Shown: piece by piece, positions 46,460 through 56,797 of the stretch
Layout of the letters: each line of letters opens with the position of its first letter
How positions within the stretch are numbered: position 1 is the stretch's first letter
Source: Gammaproteobacteria bacterium Ga0074134
GTDB taxonomy: Bacteria; Pseudomonadota; Gammaproteobacteria; Ga0077554; Ga007554
Assembly (NCBI GenBank): GCA_001464965.1
Contig: LNEJ01000045.1
Coordinates: forward strand, 62,001-126,000
Reading direction: 5' to 3'
DNA: 64,000 bases
Made by a program: the position numbers and the translations under genes
Notes under the pieces: generated by a model
Seen by the model: only the letters and a program-made list of their open reading frames with translations
Databases searched by the model: none
What the model was told of the DNA's origin: nothing

Positions 46460-47640
46460 TGCATTTCTTGCGCCTCCCGTTGTGTGCCGCGCTACTCGCG
46501 GCATTGACAGTTTCAGCCTGTTCCAGCGCGCAGGACAATGCGCCCGCCAAGAATGGCCAGGCGGCTAATCAGGCGAGTGCGCCCCAGCCCGCAGCCCGGG
46601 ATCTTCTGGGTAAAGATGCCCAACACAGCAATGACCAGCGTGTGCTGGAAAACTTTGGCGTGGGCGATGACGCCTATGTGCGGGCACTGGCGGTTGATCC
46701 TGAAAAAAACAGCATCTGGGTAGGCACATCATTAGGCGTGCATGAGGTTGATCTGGCGAGCCGCGATGTGCGCAATACCTTTACGCGCGAGGCGGGGCTG
46801 GCCAATGAATATGTCTTTGACATCATGGTGGACAGCAAGGGGAACAAGTGGTTTGGCACCAATGGCGGCGGCGCATCGCGCTATAACAACGGCAAGTGGA
46901 AGACATTTTTCCCCATGCACGGCCTTGCCGACTACTGGGTGTATTCGTTCGGTGAGCAAAGCGATGGCACGGTCTGGATAGGCACGTGGTATGGTGCCAA
47001 CCGTGTCGATGCCAAAACGGGTGAGTTCAAGACCTACCTCAAGGAGCTGGTCAACGAGTGGGTCTATGGCATTGGCGTTGATGCGCAAGACCGGGTATGG
47101 TTCGGCACGGAGGGTGGCGTGTCGATGTTTGACGGCAAGGCATGGACAGCCTGGACGCATAATGATGGCTTGGGCGCACCGAATGCCGATAACCTGCCCG
47201 CGAGCTCGAACACGGGCTTGGGGACGCGGGCGCGGCATGATCTGAGCGTTGTCATGGAAGGCAAGCCCACCTATAACCCCAATTATGTATTCTGCATTCA
47301 CGTCAGCCCGGACAACACCGTGTGGGCGGGCACCTGGGGTGGCGGCGTCAGCCATTTTGACGGGACGCGCTGGACCAATTACACCGTCAAGAATGGACTT
47401 GCCGGAAACATCGTGTTCAGTATCGCCCAGGATAAAGACGGGGTATTCTGGTTTGGCACGGATCACGGTTTGACGCGCTATGACGGCAAAAACTGGCGCA
47501 CCTTTACGCGGGGTGACGGTCTCATTAATGATAGTGTCTATGCCGTTACGGCAACCAAGGATGGCGAGGTATGGGTTGGAACCAAGGGCGGCGTGGTACG
47601 CATTGGGTATCCCTCGAAACAGGAAAAGGCGGGCGGATAA
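46459..47640 (+). CDS. Reg_prop-type beta-propeller lipoprotein
   Basis: Lipobox TVSACSSA; repeats such as GVFWFGTDHGLTRYDGKNWRTFTRGDGLINDSVYAVTATKDGEVWVGTKGGV. Confidence 0.8.
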   Translation: MHFLRLPLCAALLAALTVSACSSAQDNAPAKNGQAANQASAPQPAARDLLGKDAQHSNDQRVLENFGVGDDAYVRALAVDPEKNSIWVGTSLGVHEVDLASRDVRNTFTREAGLANEYVFDIMVDSKGNKWFGTNGGGASRYNNGKWKTFFPMHGLADYWVYSFGEQSDGTVWIGTWYGANRVDAKTGEFKTYLKELVNEWVYGIGVDAQDRVWFGTEGGVSMFDGKAWTAWTHNDGLGAPNADNLPASSNTGLGTRARHDLSVVMEGKPTYNPNYVFCIHVSPDNTVWAGTWGGGVSHFDGTRWTNYTVKNGLAGNIVFSIAQDKDGVFWFGTDHGLTRYDGKNWRTFTRGDGLINDSVYAVTATKDGEVWVGTKGGVVRIGYPSKQEKAGG

Positions 47641-48891
47641 ATGAAGCTTGATTACAAAGTTTGGGCAGTCATCGTCCTTGCCGGGAGCGGTTTGTTGGCG
47701 GGTGCCTATGCTGTGGGCCAGAAACAGGGCGGCAAAACGGCCGGAGCGACGGCTGATTCCACGACGCAGGGTCCGGCAGCCGGAGGCGCAATCAATACCG
47801 CTGCTGCGCAAACCCCGCCTGATCATCCGCCTTTATCAGCGGGTGCCGCCACGGCAGGCAATGGCAAGTTTACTCATTTCCGTGTCGGCAACCGCAATGT
47901 CAAAGGTATCTATGCCGACGGCGACATCGTGTGGATCGGTACCTCTGGAGGTGTGATCCGCTATGACGTCAAAACTGACAATTTCAGGATTTTTGATAAC
48001 AAGACCAAGGGACTGCTTTCCAACGGCATTTTCCACGTGAGCAAACTGAATGACTGGATTGTGGCAGGTACCTATGGCGGTGGCCTGTCTATCTATGACC
48101 AGAAGGCTGACCAGTGGAAAAACCTGAACATCCCCAATGGATTGGCCGATCAGTTCGTCTACGATGTGGTGCAGGTGTCTAATGGCGATGTGTGGATAGC
48201 TACCTGGTCCGGTGCAAACCGGGTGCGCGGTGGTTTGCTTACGGATCCATCGAAGTGGGAAACCTTCACCGTAGAAAGCACCAAAGGGGGTCTACCTAAC
48301 CCATGGGTTTACGGCGCTGAAGAAGGCAAGAATGGCGAGATGTGGTTTGCCACCGAGGACGGCCTGGCCCGCTATAAGGATGGCAAATGGCAGAACTGGC
48401 AGCATGAAGAGGGTTTGGGCGCGCCGCTGGAAGCGGTGCGTGACGCCATCCAGTTTAATAATGATCCTGCCAAATCCTCTTCGCACCATGCCCAGCAAAA
48501 AGCCGAACAAGGTTTGCAGAATGTGGACATCGCCTACAATCCCAATTACATCATTTCGCTCAAGGTGGATAGCCAGGGCACAGTATGGTGCGGCACGTGG
48601 GGCGGTGGCCTGGCGCGCTTCGATGGCAAGACATGGCGCAATTTCACCACTGCGGATGGCCTGCCGGCCAATCATATCTTCATGTTGTATCTCGATCCCC
48701 AGGGCAAGTTGTGGGCGGGCACGAATAAAGGCCTGGCCCGGCTTAATGACGACGGCAAGAGTTTCACCGTGATGACTACGGCCGATGGCCTGTACGCCGA
48801 TAACGTATTTTCCATGGCTACCGCAGCGGATGGCAGCCTATGGGTTGGCAGTTTTGGTGGTGTGGCCCATCTTGCCGGGCAACAGCGTTAA
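47641..48891 (+). CDS. Reg_prop-type beta-propeller protein, membrane anchored
   Basis: N-terminal TM; repeats GKLWAGTNKGLARLNDDGKSFTVMTTADGLYADNVFSMATAADGSLWVGSFGGV. Confidence 0.8.
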   Translation: MKLDYKVWAVIVLAGSGLLAGAYAVGQKQGGKTAGATADSTTQGPAAGGAINTAAAQTPPDHPPLSAGAATAGNGKFTHFRVGNRNVKGIYADGDIVWIGTSGGVIRYDVKTDNFRIFDNKTKGLLSNGIFHVSKLNDWIVAGTYGGGLSIYDQKADQWKNLNIPNGLADQFVYDVVQVSNGDVWIATWSGANRVRGGLLTDPSKWETFTVESTKGGLPNPWVYGAEEGKNGEMWFATEDGLARYKDGKWQNWQHEEGLGAPLEAVRDAIQFNNDPAKSSSHHAQQKAEQGLQNVDIAYNPNYIISLKVDSQGTVWCGTWGGGLARFDGKTWRNFTTADGLPANHIFMLYLDPQGKLWAGTNKGLARLNDDGKSFTVMTTADGLYADNVFSMATAADGSLWVGSFGGVAHLAGQQR

Positions 48892-49164
48892 TGGGAAATA
48901 ATGTCCCAAACGCCAGCGGCACCTAATAAAGCCAGTAAACTTGCCGATATCTCCTGGTAGTTGTCAACGTATAACTGAGGGTCGTTTGGGGTGGCAAGAC
49001 CGTGGAAAAGTGCGCGTGGCGCCCCCTGCAATCTCATGTTGACACCCCCCCAGTTTGGATGCAACGAATCTCCGTGTTTCCATATAGTTGTGTATTTATC
49101 CAACCTGCTCAGAGATAAAAATTTTGTTACGGACGATCAATCAAAATAACCAGGACGCCGGCTC

Positions 49165-51624
49165 ATGAGGAGCCTTGGTACCCGCCTTGCGTTGGTCATA
49201 TCCAGCGTTTTGCTGTGCCTGATGTTTGCCACCAACCTCTGGCTGGAGCGGCAACTGACCGAGGCTATTCATGAGGAAGAAAGGGCGCAGGCGGAAAGCC
49301 ACGCCAAGACCCTGCTCGCCAGCCTGCAGACCCTGATGCTGAATGGCCAGGGTACGCTCGCCCGTGAATGGCTGGATCGCATGCACGGAACAGCGGGCAT
49401 CGTCGATATTGAGGTCTTGCGTCGCAATGGCCAGGAGGCGTTCAGCGATCTTGCCACGGTTGAACAGGTCAATCGGTATCTCAACATCCCGCGCTTTCAG
49501 CGCGAAGCAAAGCCACCTCATGACCCTTTCCCCCCGCCCAGGGAAATCTTTCAGAGGGCGTTGCAGGGTGAGTTCGTCGTTGATCGCAAGGCGGGCTCGA
49601 TGACCGTCATGATGCCGATACCCGTCAAAACGGAATGTCTGGCCTGTCACGGCTATGAAGATGCACCGTTGCGTGGGATATTGAAGCTCACTCTTTCCTC
49701 CGAGGCCGCCGAGGCGCGCATTCAAAGCATGCGCAATAACCTTTGGGTGATTTCAGCCCTGATGGTGGCCTTGCTCGGCACGGCGATGTGGACAGCGTTG
49801 CGGTTCAGTGTGTTGCGCCCGATCAGCGCCTTGCGCGATGCCATCGTACGGGTCGGCGAGGGGGAGCGCAACACCAAGCTGCAGGTGCTGCATAAAGACG
49901 AACTGGGTGAGGTGGCGACGGTCTTCAACCGCATGCAGGACGACCTGCAGGCGTATGAGGCGCGTATCCGGGCGGTGACAGACAACGTGCTGGACGCCAT
50001 TATCACCATCGACGAGCGCGGCATTGTCGAGTCCGTCAACCCGGCGGTGGAGAGGATCTTTGGTTATCCCCCGCATGAATTGCTCGGCCAGAATGTCAGC
50101 AGGTTGATGCCTGAACCTTACCGCAGCATGCATGATGAGTATCTTGGAAACTATCTCCGCACCGGTAACGCCCGGATAATCGGTTCCCGGCGCGAGCTGG
50201 TAGGGATGCGCAAGGATGGATCGATACTGCCTATCGATCTTGCCGTAACCGAAATGAGAGTCATTGGGAGCCGTCGATTTATCGGCATTCTACGCGACAT
50301 TACCGAGCGCAAGGAGCAGATGGCAGCGCTCGAATATCAAGCGCTGCACGACGCATTGACCAGCCTGCCGAACCGTACCTTGCTTTCGGATCGTTTGTAT
50401 CAGGCCATCCTTCGCACGCAGCGTGAAGGGGCACAATTAGCGCTGGTTCTGACCGATCTTGACCGTTTCAAGGAGATCAATGACACCCTCGGCCACCAGA
50501 ATGGCGACCTGATCTTGCAGCAGGTTGCCCAGCGCTTGCGCAATGCGCTGCGCGAATCCGACACCATTGCCCGCCTCGGCGGTGACGAGTTTGCAATCTT
50601 GCTGCCCACGGCGGATCTTGTCCTATCCACACAAATCGTGCGAAAACTGGTGGCCGCACTTGAAGAGCCTTTTATGATCGAAGGGCAGGCATTGCATGTT
50701 GCAGCGAGTTTCGGCATTGCATTGTACCCTGAGCATGGTATGGATGAAGATGCCTTGATGCGGCATGCGGATGTGGCAATGTATATCGCCAAAAGAGCCA
50801 GCATGGGCTACGCCATTTATGACCCGGCCAAGGATCAGCACAGCCTGCACAATCTGGCATTGATGGGGGATCTTCGCGCCGCCATCGACAGCGGTGATCT
50901 GATCCTTTTTTACCAGCCTAAAGTGAATCTCGCTACCGGGAAGGTTATAGGAGCGGAGGCGCTGGTCAGATGGCGACACCCGCGCCATGGACTGATGTTC
51001 CCGGATAGTTTTATTCCGTTGGCCGAGCAGATCGGCCTGATCAACCCTCTCACCCAGTGGGTAGTGCAGGCGGCGCTCAAACAGTGCTTAAGCTGGAGTG
51101 AGAAGGGCCTTGTCCTCAATATTGCCGTGAATCTGTCGGCGCGCAATCTGCTGGACGCTCAGTTCCCTGCCCACCTGGACGCCCTTTTACAGGGCACCTG
51201 CAGGCAATTCAAACGTCTATGCCTGGAGATTACCGAAACTGCCGTGATGGCAGATCCTGCCCGCGCGCTTGCCGTACTGATCAATTTGAGGGAGATGGGC
51301 GTGAAGCTGTCCATCGATGATTTTGGAACAGGTTATTCTTCGCTGTCTTATCTCAAACAATTGCCAGTGAATGAGTTGAAAATCGACAAGTCATTTGTGA
51401 TGGGCATGGCAGTGGATGATAACGACTCGGTGATTGTGCGCTCCACCATTGATCTGGCCCACAATATTGGCCTTTCTGTAGTTGCCGAGGGGGTCGAGGA
51501 TAAAGCTACTTATGAACTGCTGGCAAGGCTGGGCTGCGATGTCGCCCAGGGGTACTACATCAGCCGCCCCGTTCCCGCAGAGGAGTTTGAGCGCTGGCTG
51601 CAGGAGTCGGAGTGGGGGCTGTAG
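49165..51624 (+). CDS. Membrane sensor: periplasmic CXXCH domain, HAMP, PAS, GGDEF, EAL
   Basis: TECLACHGYEDAPLRGILKL between two TM segments; HAMP-like RPISALRDAIVRVGEGERN; PAS; RLGGDEFAILL; GAEALVRWRHP. Confidence 0.9.
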   Translation: MRSLGTRLALVISSVLLCLMFATNLWLERQLTEAIHEEERAQAESHAKTLLASLQTLMLNGQGTLAREWLDRMHGTAGIVDIEVLRRNGQEAFSDLATVEQVNRYLNIPRFQREAKPPHDPFPPPREIFQRALQGEFVVDRKAGSMTVMMPIPVKTECLACHGYEDAPLRGILKLTLSSEAAEARIQSMRNNLWVISALMVALLGTAMWTALRFSVLRPISALRDAIVRVGEGERNTKLQVLHKDELGEVATVFNRMQDDLQAYEARIRAVTDNVLDAIITIDERGIVESVNPAVERIFGYPPHELLGQNVSRLMPEPYRSMHDEYLGNYLRTGNARIIGSRRELVGMRKDGSILPIDLAVTEMRVIGSRRFIGILRDITERKEQMAALEYQALHDALTSLPNRTLLSDRLYQAILRTQREGAQLALVLTDLDRFKEINDTLGHQNGDLILQQVAQRLRNALRESDTIARLGGDEFAILLPTADLVLSTQIVRKLVAALEEPFMIEGQALHVAASFGIALYPEHGMDEDALMRHADVAMYIAKRASMGYAIYDPAKDQHSLHNLALMGDLRAAIDSGDLILFYQPKVNLATGKVIGAEALVRWRHPRHGLMFPDSFIPLAEQIGLINPLTQWVVQAALKQCLSWSEKGLVLNIAVNLSARNLLDAQFPAHLDALLQGTCRQFKRLCLEITETAVMADPARALAVLINLREMGVKLSIDDFGTGYSSLSYLKQLPVNELKIDKSFVMGMAVDDNDSVIVRSTIDLAHNIGLSVVAEGVEDKATYELLARLGCDVAQGYYISRPVPAEEFERWLQESEWGL

Positions 51625-51661
51625 GGCTACGATCCCCCTAAGTTAGCAGGCTACAAAGGTG

Positions 51662-52483
51662 CTACTTGCCCGAAGTGTCACTGCCAGGATTGACTTCGGT
51701 GGTTTGTGCGTCAGGGGCGACGCCTTCGCTTTCAGCCTCTGGCGGGGGTACGAACAGGCGTGAAAAGAAGACGCCGACTTCGAAGAGCAGCCACATGGGA
51801 ACCGCCATCATGGTTTGCGAGATGACATCCGGTGGTGTCAGCAGCATTCCGATCACAAACGCTCCGACAATGACGTAGCGGCGTGCCGCGGCCAGTTGAT
51901 CCGGCGTGACTATCCTGGCCCATACCACCAGGATGGTGGCAATAGGCACCTCGAAGGCCATACCGAAGGCAAAGAACATGATGAGCACGAAATCCAGGTA
52001 TTTACCGATATCGGTCATCACCGCAACACCCGCTGGCGCCGAGCCAACCATGAAGCCGAACACCATGGGAAATACCACGAAATAGGCGAACGCCATGCCG
52101 GCGTAGAACAGCAGCACGCTGGAAATCAACAGCGGAATCATCATGCGGCGCTCGCGCTGGTACATGGCGGGGGCGATAAAGCCCCATAGCTGGTGCAGCG
52201 CCACCGGCATGGCTATGAAGACCGCCGTCATGAAGGCGAACTTGAAGGGGATCATAAACGGCGAGATGACTTCCGTGGCGATCATAGTGCCGCCGGCCGG
52301 AAGATTTTTCAGCAAAGGACTCGCCAGCAGCGTATACAGATCGTTGGCGAACGGCGCCAGCCCCAGAAAAATCACTACCACGGCGACAAGTACACGCAGC
52401 AGCCGGTCCCGCAGCTCAATCAGGTGTGCGGTAAACGGCTGTTCAGGCGGTGGGGGGTAATTATGCAGAGGTTTTTGAGGCAT
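51662..52483 (-). CDS. tatC: Sec-independent translocase TatC
   Basis: [16 protein letters not shown], multi-TM, adjacent tatB/tatA. Confidence 0.95.
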   Translation of the reverse strand: MPQKPLHNYPPPPEQPFTAHLIELRDRLLRVLVAVVVIFLGLAPFANDLYTLLASPLLKNLPAGGTMIATEVISPFMIPFKFAFMTAVFIAMPVALHQLWGFIAPAMYQRERRMMIPLLISSVLLFYAGMAFAYFVVFPMVFGFMVGSAPAGVAVMTDIGKYLDFVLIMFFAFGMAFEVPIATILVVWARIVTPDQLAAARRYVIVGAFVIGMLLTPPDVISQTMMAVPMWLLFEVGVFFSRLFVPPPEAESEGVAPDAQTTEVNPGSDTSGK

Positions 52484-52838
52484 TGCCCGTCTGGCTGACA
52501 GCGGTCAGCGCCTGGTCGGCGGAGTCCGTGTTGATGATATTGGCCGTGGCCGCAACGCCGGGGTTGTCAGCATGATGAGCGATGGGGACGGCGGGTTTGG
52601 TGGTGTCGACATTCTTGTAGCGCTCCGCCAGTTCGGTTTGTTCGGCAAGAAGGCGCTTCAGTTCATCGGCCTTATGTGCTTCGCGTTCAATTTCTGTTTT
52701 GACAGCATTAGCGAAATGGCGCGTTTTACCCACCCATTTTCCCACAGTATGCATCATGGTGGGTAGCTCTTTCGGTCCGATGACCAACAACGCGACCACG
52801 CCGACCACCACGATTTCCCAAAAGCCGACATCAAACAT
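52461..52838 (-). CDS. tatB: TatB
   Basis: [40 protein letters not shown]. Confidence 0.95.
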   Translation of the reverse strand: MFDVGFWEIVVVGVVALLVIGPKELPTMMHTVGKWVGKTRHFANAVKTEIEREAHKADELKRLLAEQTELAERYKNVDTTKPAVPIAHHADNPGVAATANIINTDSADQALTAVSQTGNASKTSA

Positions 52839-52863
52839 GAGGTTACCAACGCGCCAACAGGGC

Positions 52864-53118
52864 CTAGGCCTTTTCTTTGGTGTGAGTGGCCGCTTCGCTA
52901 TCTATTACGCGATGGGCGTCACTTTGCTGGATTTTATCTGTGCTGCCTTTGGCGGTGGTCTCCGCCTCAGCCTCGCCGTCGCGCACCGCGCTACGGAAGC
53001 CCTTCACCGCACCGCCGAGATCGGCACCTATACTGCGCAATTTTTTCGTGCCGAACAACACGACAATGATGAGCAGAACTATCAACAACTGCCATATACT
53101 AATACCGCCGATACCCAT
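52864..53118 (-). CDS. tatA: TatA
   Basis: [41 protein letters not shown]. Confidence 0.95.
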   Translation of the reverse strand: MGIGGISIWQLLIVLLIIVVLFGTKKLRSIGADLGGAVKGFRSAVRDGEAEAETTAKGSTDKIQQSDAHRVIDSEAATHTKEKA

Positions 53119-53152
53119 GATTGCTTCTCCAAATCTTCTGGTTACGTCATTT

Positions 53153-53192
53153 GCATCTCCAAGAACTACGCGGATGGTGTTCTTGGAGATGC
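53153..53192. repeat. Perfect 14-bp inverted repeat between hisE and tatA
   Basis: GCATCTCCAAGAAC-12 nt-GTTCTTGGAGATGC. Confidence 0.85.
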
Positions 53193-53203
53193 CCTAAAAA
53201 GAG

Positions 53204-53620
53204 TTACTTGGCTTCCCTTTTTGCTTTTTCTTCCACCCCGGAAATCCCGAAGCGGCGCTGCAATTCCTGAAGCACATCCTCCGGTTTCAAGCCTTGATGT
53301 GCCAGCAGCACAAGTGTATGAAACCACAAATCGGCGGTTTCATAAACAACTTGCCGGTTATCTCCGCCCTTGGCTGCGATGACCGTCTCGGTGGCCTCTT
53401 CGCCGATCTTTTTGAGGATGCTGTCTAGCCCTTTGGCATAGAGCCCCGCAACATATGAGCTGTTCGGGTCGGCACCCTTGCGATCTTCCAGTATCTGCGC
53501 CAGCCGTGCCAGGACGTCGCTTCCCCCGGTATTCACTGCATCATTCCCCTGATCATTCACAGCGAAGATCCGCCATAGATGTCTGACGCTTGCTTGATTA
53601 CGGGCTCTACCGTTACCCAT
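53204..53620 (-). CDS. hisE: Phosphoribosyl-ATP pyrophosphatase
   Basis: [49 protein letters not shown]; true start uncertain. Confidence 0.9.
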   Translation of the reverse strand: MGNGRARNQASVRHLWRIFAVNDQGNDAVNTGGSDVLARLAQILEDRKGADPNSSYVAGLYAKGLDSILKKIGEEATETVIAAKGGDNRQVVYETADLWFHTLVLLAHQGLKPEDVLQELQRRFGISGVEEKAKREAK

Positions 53621-53955
53621 GCGCCATCCTGCAGCTGCTTGAAAAAACAGCTATGGCGTCCTGTATGACACGCGATTCCGCCCTTTTGTTCAACCGTCAC
53701 CAATAGAACATCATTGTCGCAGTCGAGGCGGATGTCATGGACGATCTGCTCATGACCCGATTCTTCGCCCTTGCGCCAAAGTTTGCCACGCGAACGCGAC
53801 CAGTATACAGCCTTGCCGGTTTTCACGGTCAGGTCAAGCGATTCACGGCTCATCCAGGCGAACATCAGCATCGTTCCGCTGCCCGCTTCCTGAACGATCA
53901 CCGGCACCAGTCCATCGGTGGTCCACTTGATCTCATCCAGCCATTGTTCGTTCAT
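53557..53955 (-). CDS. hisI: Phosphoribosyl-AMP cyclohydrolase
   Basis: [42 protein letters not shown]...[27 protein letters not shown]. Confidence 0.95.
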   Translation of the reverse strand: MNEQWLDEIKWTTDGLVPVIVQEAGSGTMLMFAWMSRESLDLTVKTGKAVYWSRSRGKLWRKGEESGHEQIVHDIRLDCDNDVLLVTVEQKGGIACHTGRHSCFFKQLQDGAWVTVEPVIKQASDIYGGSSL

Positions 53956-54132
53956 GTTTTGAAAGCCATACCTTGCGTGGGCCGCTGTGCCTTCGTAGAG
54001 GCTTAATATTTTAGTATATATGAGGTGCCTGCCGAACACGAGACTAGCGAATCCCCGCGACATTGTCACCTTCACGGTGATTGCGGCGAAGGCATTGCGC
54101 CCTTTACGGGTGGGGCAGTGTCGCAGTGCTGT

Positions 54133-54975
54133 CTATTTTGTTGCGGTGCTAATCCCGGCCCTTCTCAGTAAATCCACCGCGAAATTGATCGGGATGGCGT
54201 AGGTGATGCCGCTTGGTTTTTCAATGACGGTCTCCTTGGTTTCCTTGATAAACACTGAATTGACCACGCCAATGACCTCCCCGCTGTCTGGGTGATAAAG
54301 GGGGCTGCCGCTGCTGCCTGGGTAGGCGGTGGCATCGAGCTGGAAAACGTCATAAGGTGATTGCAGGCGTTTGATTATCTTGGGGTTAAGTTGATTTGAA
54401 CCGTCAGCGGGAGTGACGACCGGAGTAATCGCCGAGATCAGCCCGCGGTGGCTCACGGGGTGCAGCCCTAGCACTGCACCGATGGGGAATCCGGTGAACG
54501 CATAGAGTTCACCTTCCCGCACCCGGTCGGAATCGCCCAGTTTGAGTGGGACTAACGGCGTGCCGGATATTTTCAGCAAGCTCAGGTCGTGTTCCTGGTC
54601 CTCGGCGACGATGGTCAGTTCGCGCGAACTGGTGGAATTGCGCTCGCCAACAAACAGTGCCAGCGTTTCCTTGTCTGACGATGAGAGATTCCGGGCGATG
54701 ACGTGTGCATTGGTCAGCACATAACTGCCGTCTCCCACCACAAAACCGGTACCCATGAATTTTCCGGGGGGGCGGCGCGTCATCTGCAGCGTGCCGATGC
54801 CTACAATGCTGGGTTTAATCCGTTCGATGGTCGTGGGTAAGGCCGTCTCCAGGCTGGCCGCGTGGGATGCCGGGATGAAAAAGGCCGCTGCCATACAGAC
54901 AAGCATGCTGCTCCACACTGACCGGCCTCGTTGCCAGCGGTTAAAGTCTGTTCTTACCATAATGTCTCCTGGCAA
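54133..54975 (-). CDS. Exported trypsin-like serine protease
   Basis: LTNAHVIA, DLSLLKI, DATAYPGSSGSPLYH triad; signal peptide. Confidence 0.85.
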   Translation of the reverse strand: MPGDIMVRTDFNRWQRGRSVWSSMLVCMAAAFFIPASHAASLETALPTTIERIKPSIVGIGTLQMTRRPPGKFMGTGFVVGDGSYVLTNAHVIARNLSSSDKETLALFVGERNSTSSRELTIVAEDQEHDLSLLKISGTPLVPLKLGDSDRVREGELYAFTGFPIGAVLGLHPVSHRGLISAITPVVTPADGSNQLNPKIIKRLQSPYDVFQLDATAYPGSSGSPLYHPDSGEVIGVVNSVFIKETKETVIEKPSGITYAIPINFAVDLLRRAGISTATK

Positions 54976-55071
54976 TTATTGCCATCGTAACCACAAACAG
55001 CCATCACATGCTTATTAAAGCTATCATAGCATCGTCTAATTCTGGAATCTTTAGGGATGGTTCGCTCTACT

Positions 55072-55214
55072 GTGCCACAAAGCGATCAAGGGAAGAGCGC
55101 AGCGAAGGGTTCCCAGTGCAAGGCATTGCGGGCGGAAAAGCGGAGTTTACACGGAGTAAATGAGCGCACGATCCCGATTTTAATGCCGCAATGCGCCCTT
55201 CAGCGCTTTGTGAC
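55072..55214. repeat. Dispersed repeat family B, imperfect palindrome with CACAAAGCG ends
   Basis: Reverse complement CGCTGAAGGGCGCATTGCGGCATTAAAATCGGGATCGTGCGCTCATTTACTCCGTGTAAACTCCGC resembles 3420-3480. Confidence 0.75.
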
Positions 55215-55414
55215 ATAGTAAAATTAGGAGTTTTAGGAATCACCAGTGCTTTCATGGTTAAGTTTTTTAAGGCCTTTTATGCTGTTTCCACCCTTCTAAA
55301 TGTACAGTGAAATCGTAGGGTGCACCCTACATAATTATTGGCGCTTTGTCAGCGGGAGGGCCGCATGCGTTTTGCTTGTTCGCCTCACTTGAATCGGTCC
55401 GGTGGGGATCGGCG

Positions 55415-56797
55415 ATGACTCGCATTATCACCGTGCCGATTTGGCTGGTGTTGTGCGTCAGCCTTGTTTTTTTCGGCTATGTTCAGGCGGATATAGTCGA
55501 AGGTTCTCCCGGCAACTACCGCGAACTGCTTAAAGGGCTTAGACCCGGAGACACGTTGTTGCTGGCGCCAGGCGAGTATCGGCAGGGTTTGCCAGTGCAT
55601 AATCTCAACGGGGAGAAAGAGCGGCCAATAGTTATTTCTGGCCGGGAAGGTGGGCCGCATCCGGTCTTTCTTGCCAGGGCGGGGCATAATACCGTTAGTA
55701 TCGTCGACGCCGGCTTTGTTACGATTCGCAATTTGGAGTTGGATGGGCAGGGTTTGCCGGTGGATGGTGTGAAGGCGGAGGGCCATGCGGAGTGGGCTCA
55801 CCATATTACGCTGGAAAACCTCATCATCCGCGGCCATGACAATAACCAGCAGACAGTGGGCATATCAACAAAATGCCCCGCCTGGGGTTGGGTAATCCGC
55901 GGCAATGTCATCAGCGGCGCGGGCACTGGCATGTATCTGGGTAATTCCGACGGCAGTGATCCGTTCGTGGATGGTTTGATTGAATACAATTTTATCGCCA
56001 ATACCATGGGCTATAATCTCCAGATTAAACATCAGAGGACGCGGCCAGATCTGTCCGGCATCCCCGCAGGCAAAAGCTCAACCATCATCCGCCACAATGT
56101 TTTCATCAAGGAGGAGGGTGGCGCGAAGGGTCCGATGGCGCGCCCTAATGTGTTGGTGGGCCACTGGCCGCTTGAAGGCTCCGGGTCAGAGGATAGGTAT
56201 CTCATCCATGGCAATTTCTTTTATCAAAATCCCGGCGAGGCGTTATTTCAGGGCGAAGGTAATATCGCGCTGTACAATAACCTGATGGTCAATACCCATG
56301 GAGATGCGATTAATATCCAGCCCCATAACGACATTCCTCGCGCGGTGAGCGTGTTTTACAATACAGTTGTCGCCGCCGGCTCGGGGATCAAGGTGCAAAC
56401 GCGAGCCGATAAGCAGGCGGGGCTTCAGCGCGTGACAGGCAACGCCATTTTTGCCGGCATCCCTTTGACGGGCGGCATTCAGGAGGCCAATGTTGTGGAT
56501 AGCTTTGAAGCGGCAGCACGATATTTGGCGCACCCATTTGCTCCGCTGGGCGAACTGGACCTTTATCCCAAGCCCGGAAAAATGCAAGGCGAGCCGATAC
56601 CTACAAGTGTGTTTAATGCTTTTCCCGAGTGGAATCAGGATTTCAACGGCCGCTTGCGGAAAGGAAACTTGCGTGGTGCTTATGGAGGGGAGGGCGTAAA
56701 TCCGGGCTGGCGGCTGGCGGCGGCACCAATGCCGCATGATCCGAGGGGCGGGCCAGTCAAGAGGGGTTTGCCAGTCAAGCCCGCTGAGGCGCCATGA
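55415..56797 (+). CDS. Exported right-handed parallel beta-helix protein
   Basis: Signal peptide; pectate-lyase-like repeats (HHITLENLIIRGHDNNQQTVGIS, GWVIRGNVISGAGTGMYLGNSDGSDPFVDGLIEYNFI). Confidence 0.75.
   Translation: MTRIITVPIWLVLCVSLVFFGYVQADIVEGSPGNYRELLKGLRPGDTLLLAPGEYRQGLPVHNLNGEKERPIVISGREGGPHPVFLARAGHNTVSIVDAGFVTIRNLELDGQGLPVDGVKAEGHAEWAHHITLENLIIRGHDNNQQTVGISTKCPAWGWVIRGNVISGAGTGMYLGNSDGSDPFVDGLIEYNFIANTMGYNLQIKHQRTRPDLSGIPAGKSSTIIRHNVFIKEEGGAKGPMARPNVLVGHWPLEGSGSEDRYLIHGNFFYQNPGEALFQGEGNIALYNNLMVNTHGDAINIQPHNDIPRAVSVFYNTVVAAGSGIKVQTRADKQAGLQRVTGNAIFAGIPLTGGIQEANVVDSFEAAARYLAHPFAPLGELDLYPKPGKMQGEPIPTSVFNAFPEWNQDFNGRLRKGNLRGAYGGEGVNPGWRLAAAPMPHDPRGGPVKRGLPVKPAEAP

Noticed and set aside
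46732-47826. 364-aa ORF antisense to the Reg_prop gene
   Set aside because: Shadow ORF; sense strand has clear propeller repeats
48888-49103. 71-aa minus-strand ORF between the propeller and sensor genes
   Set aside because: No recognisable family, no clear RBS; possible gene remnant but not supportable
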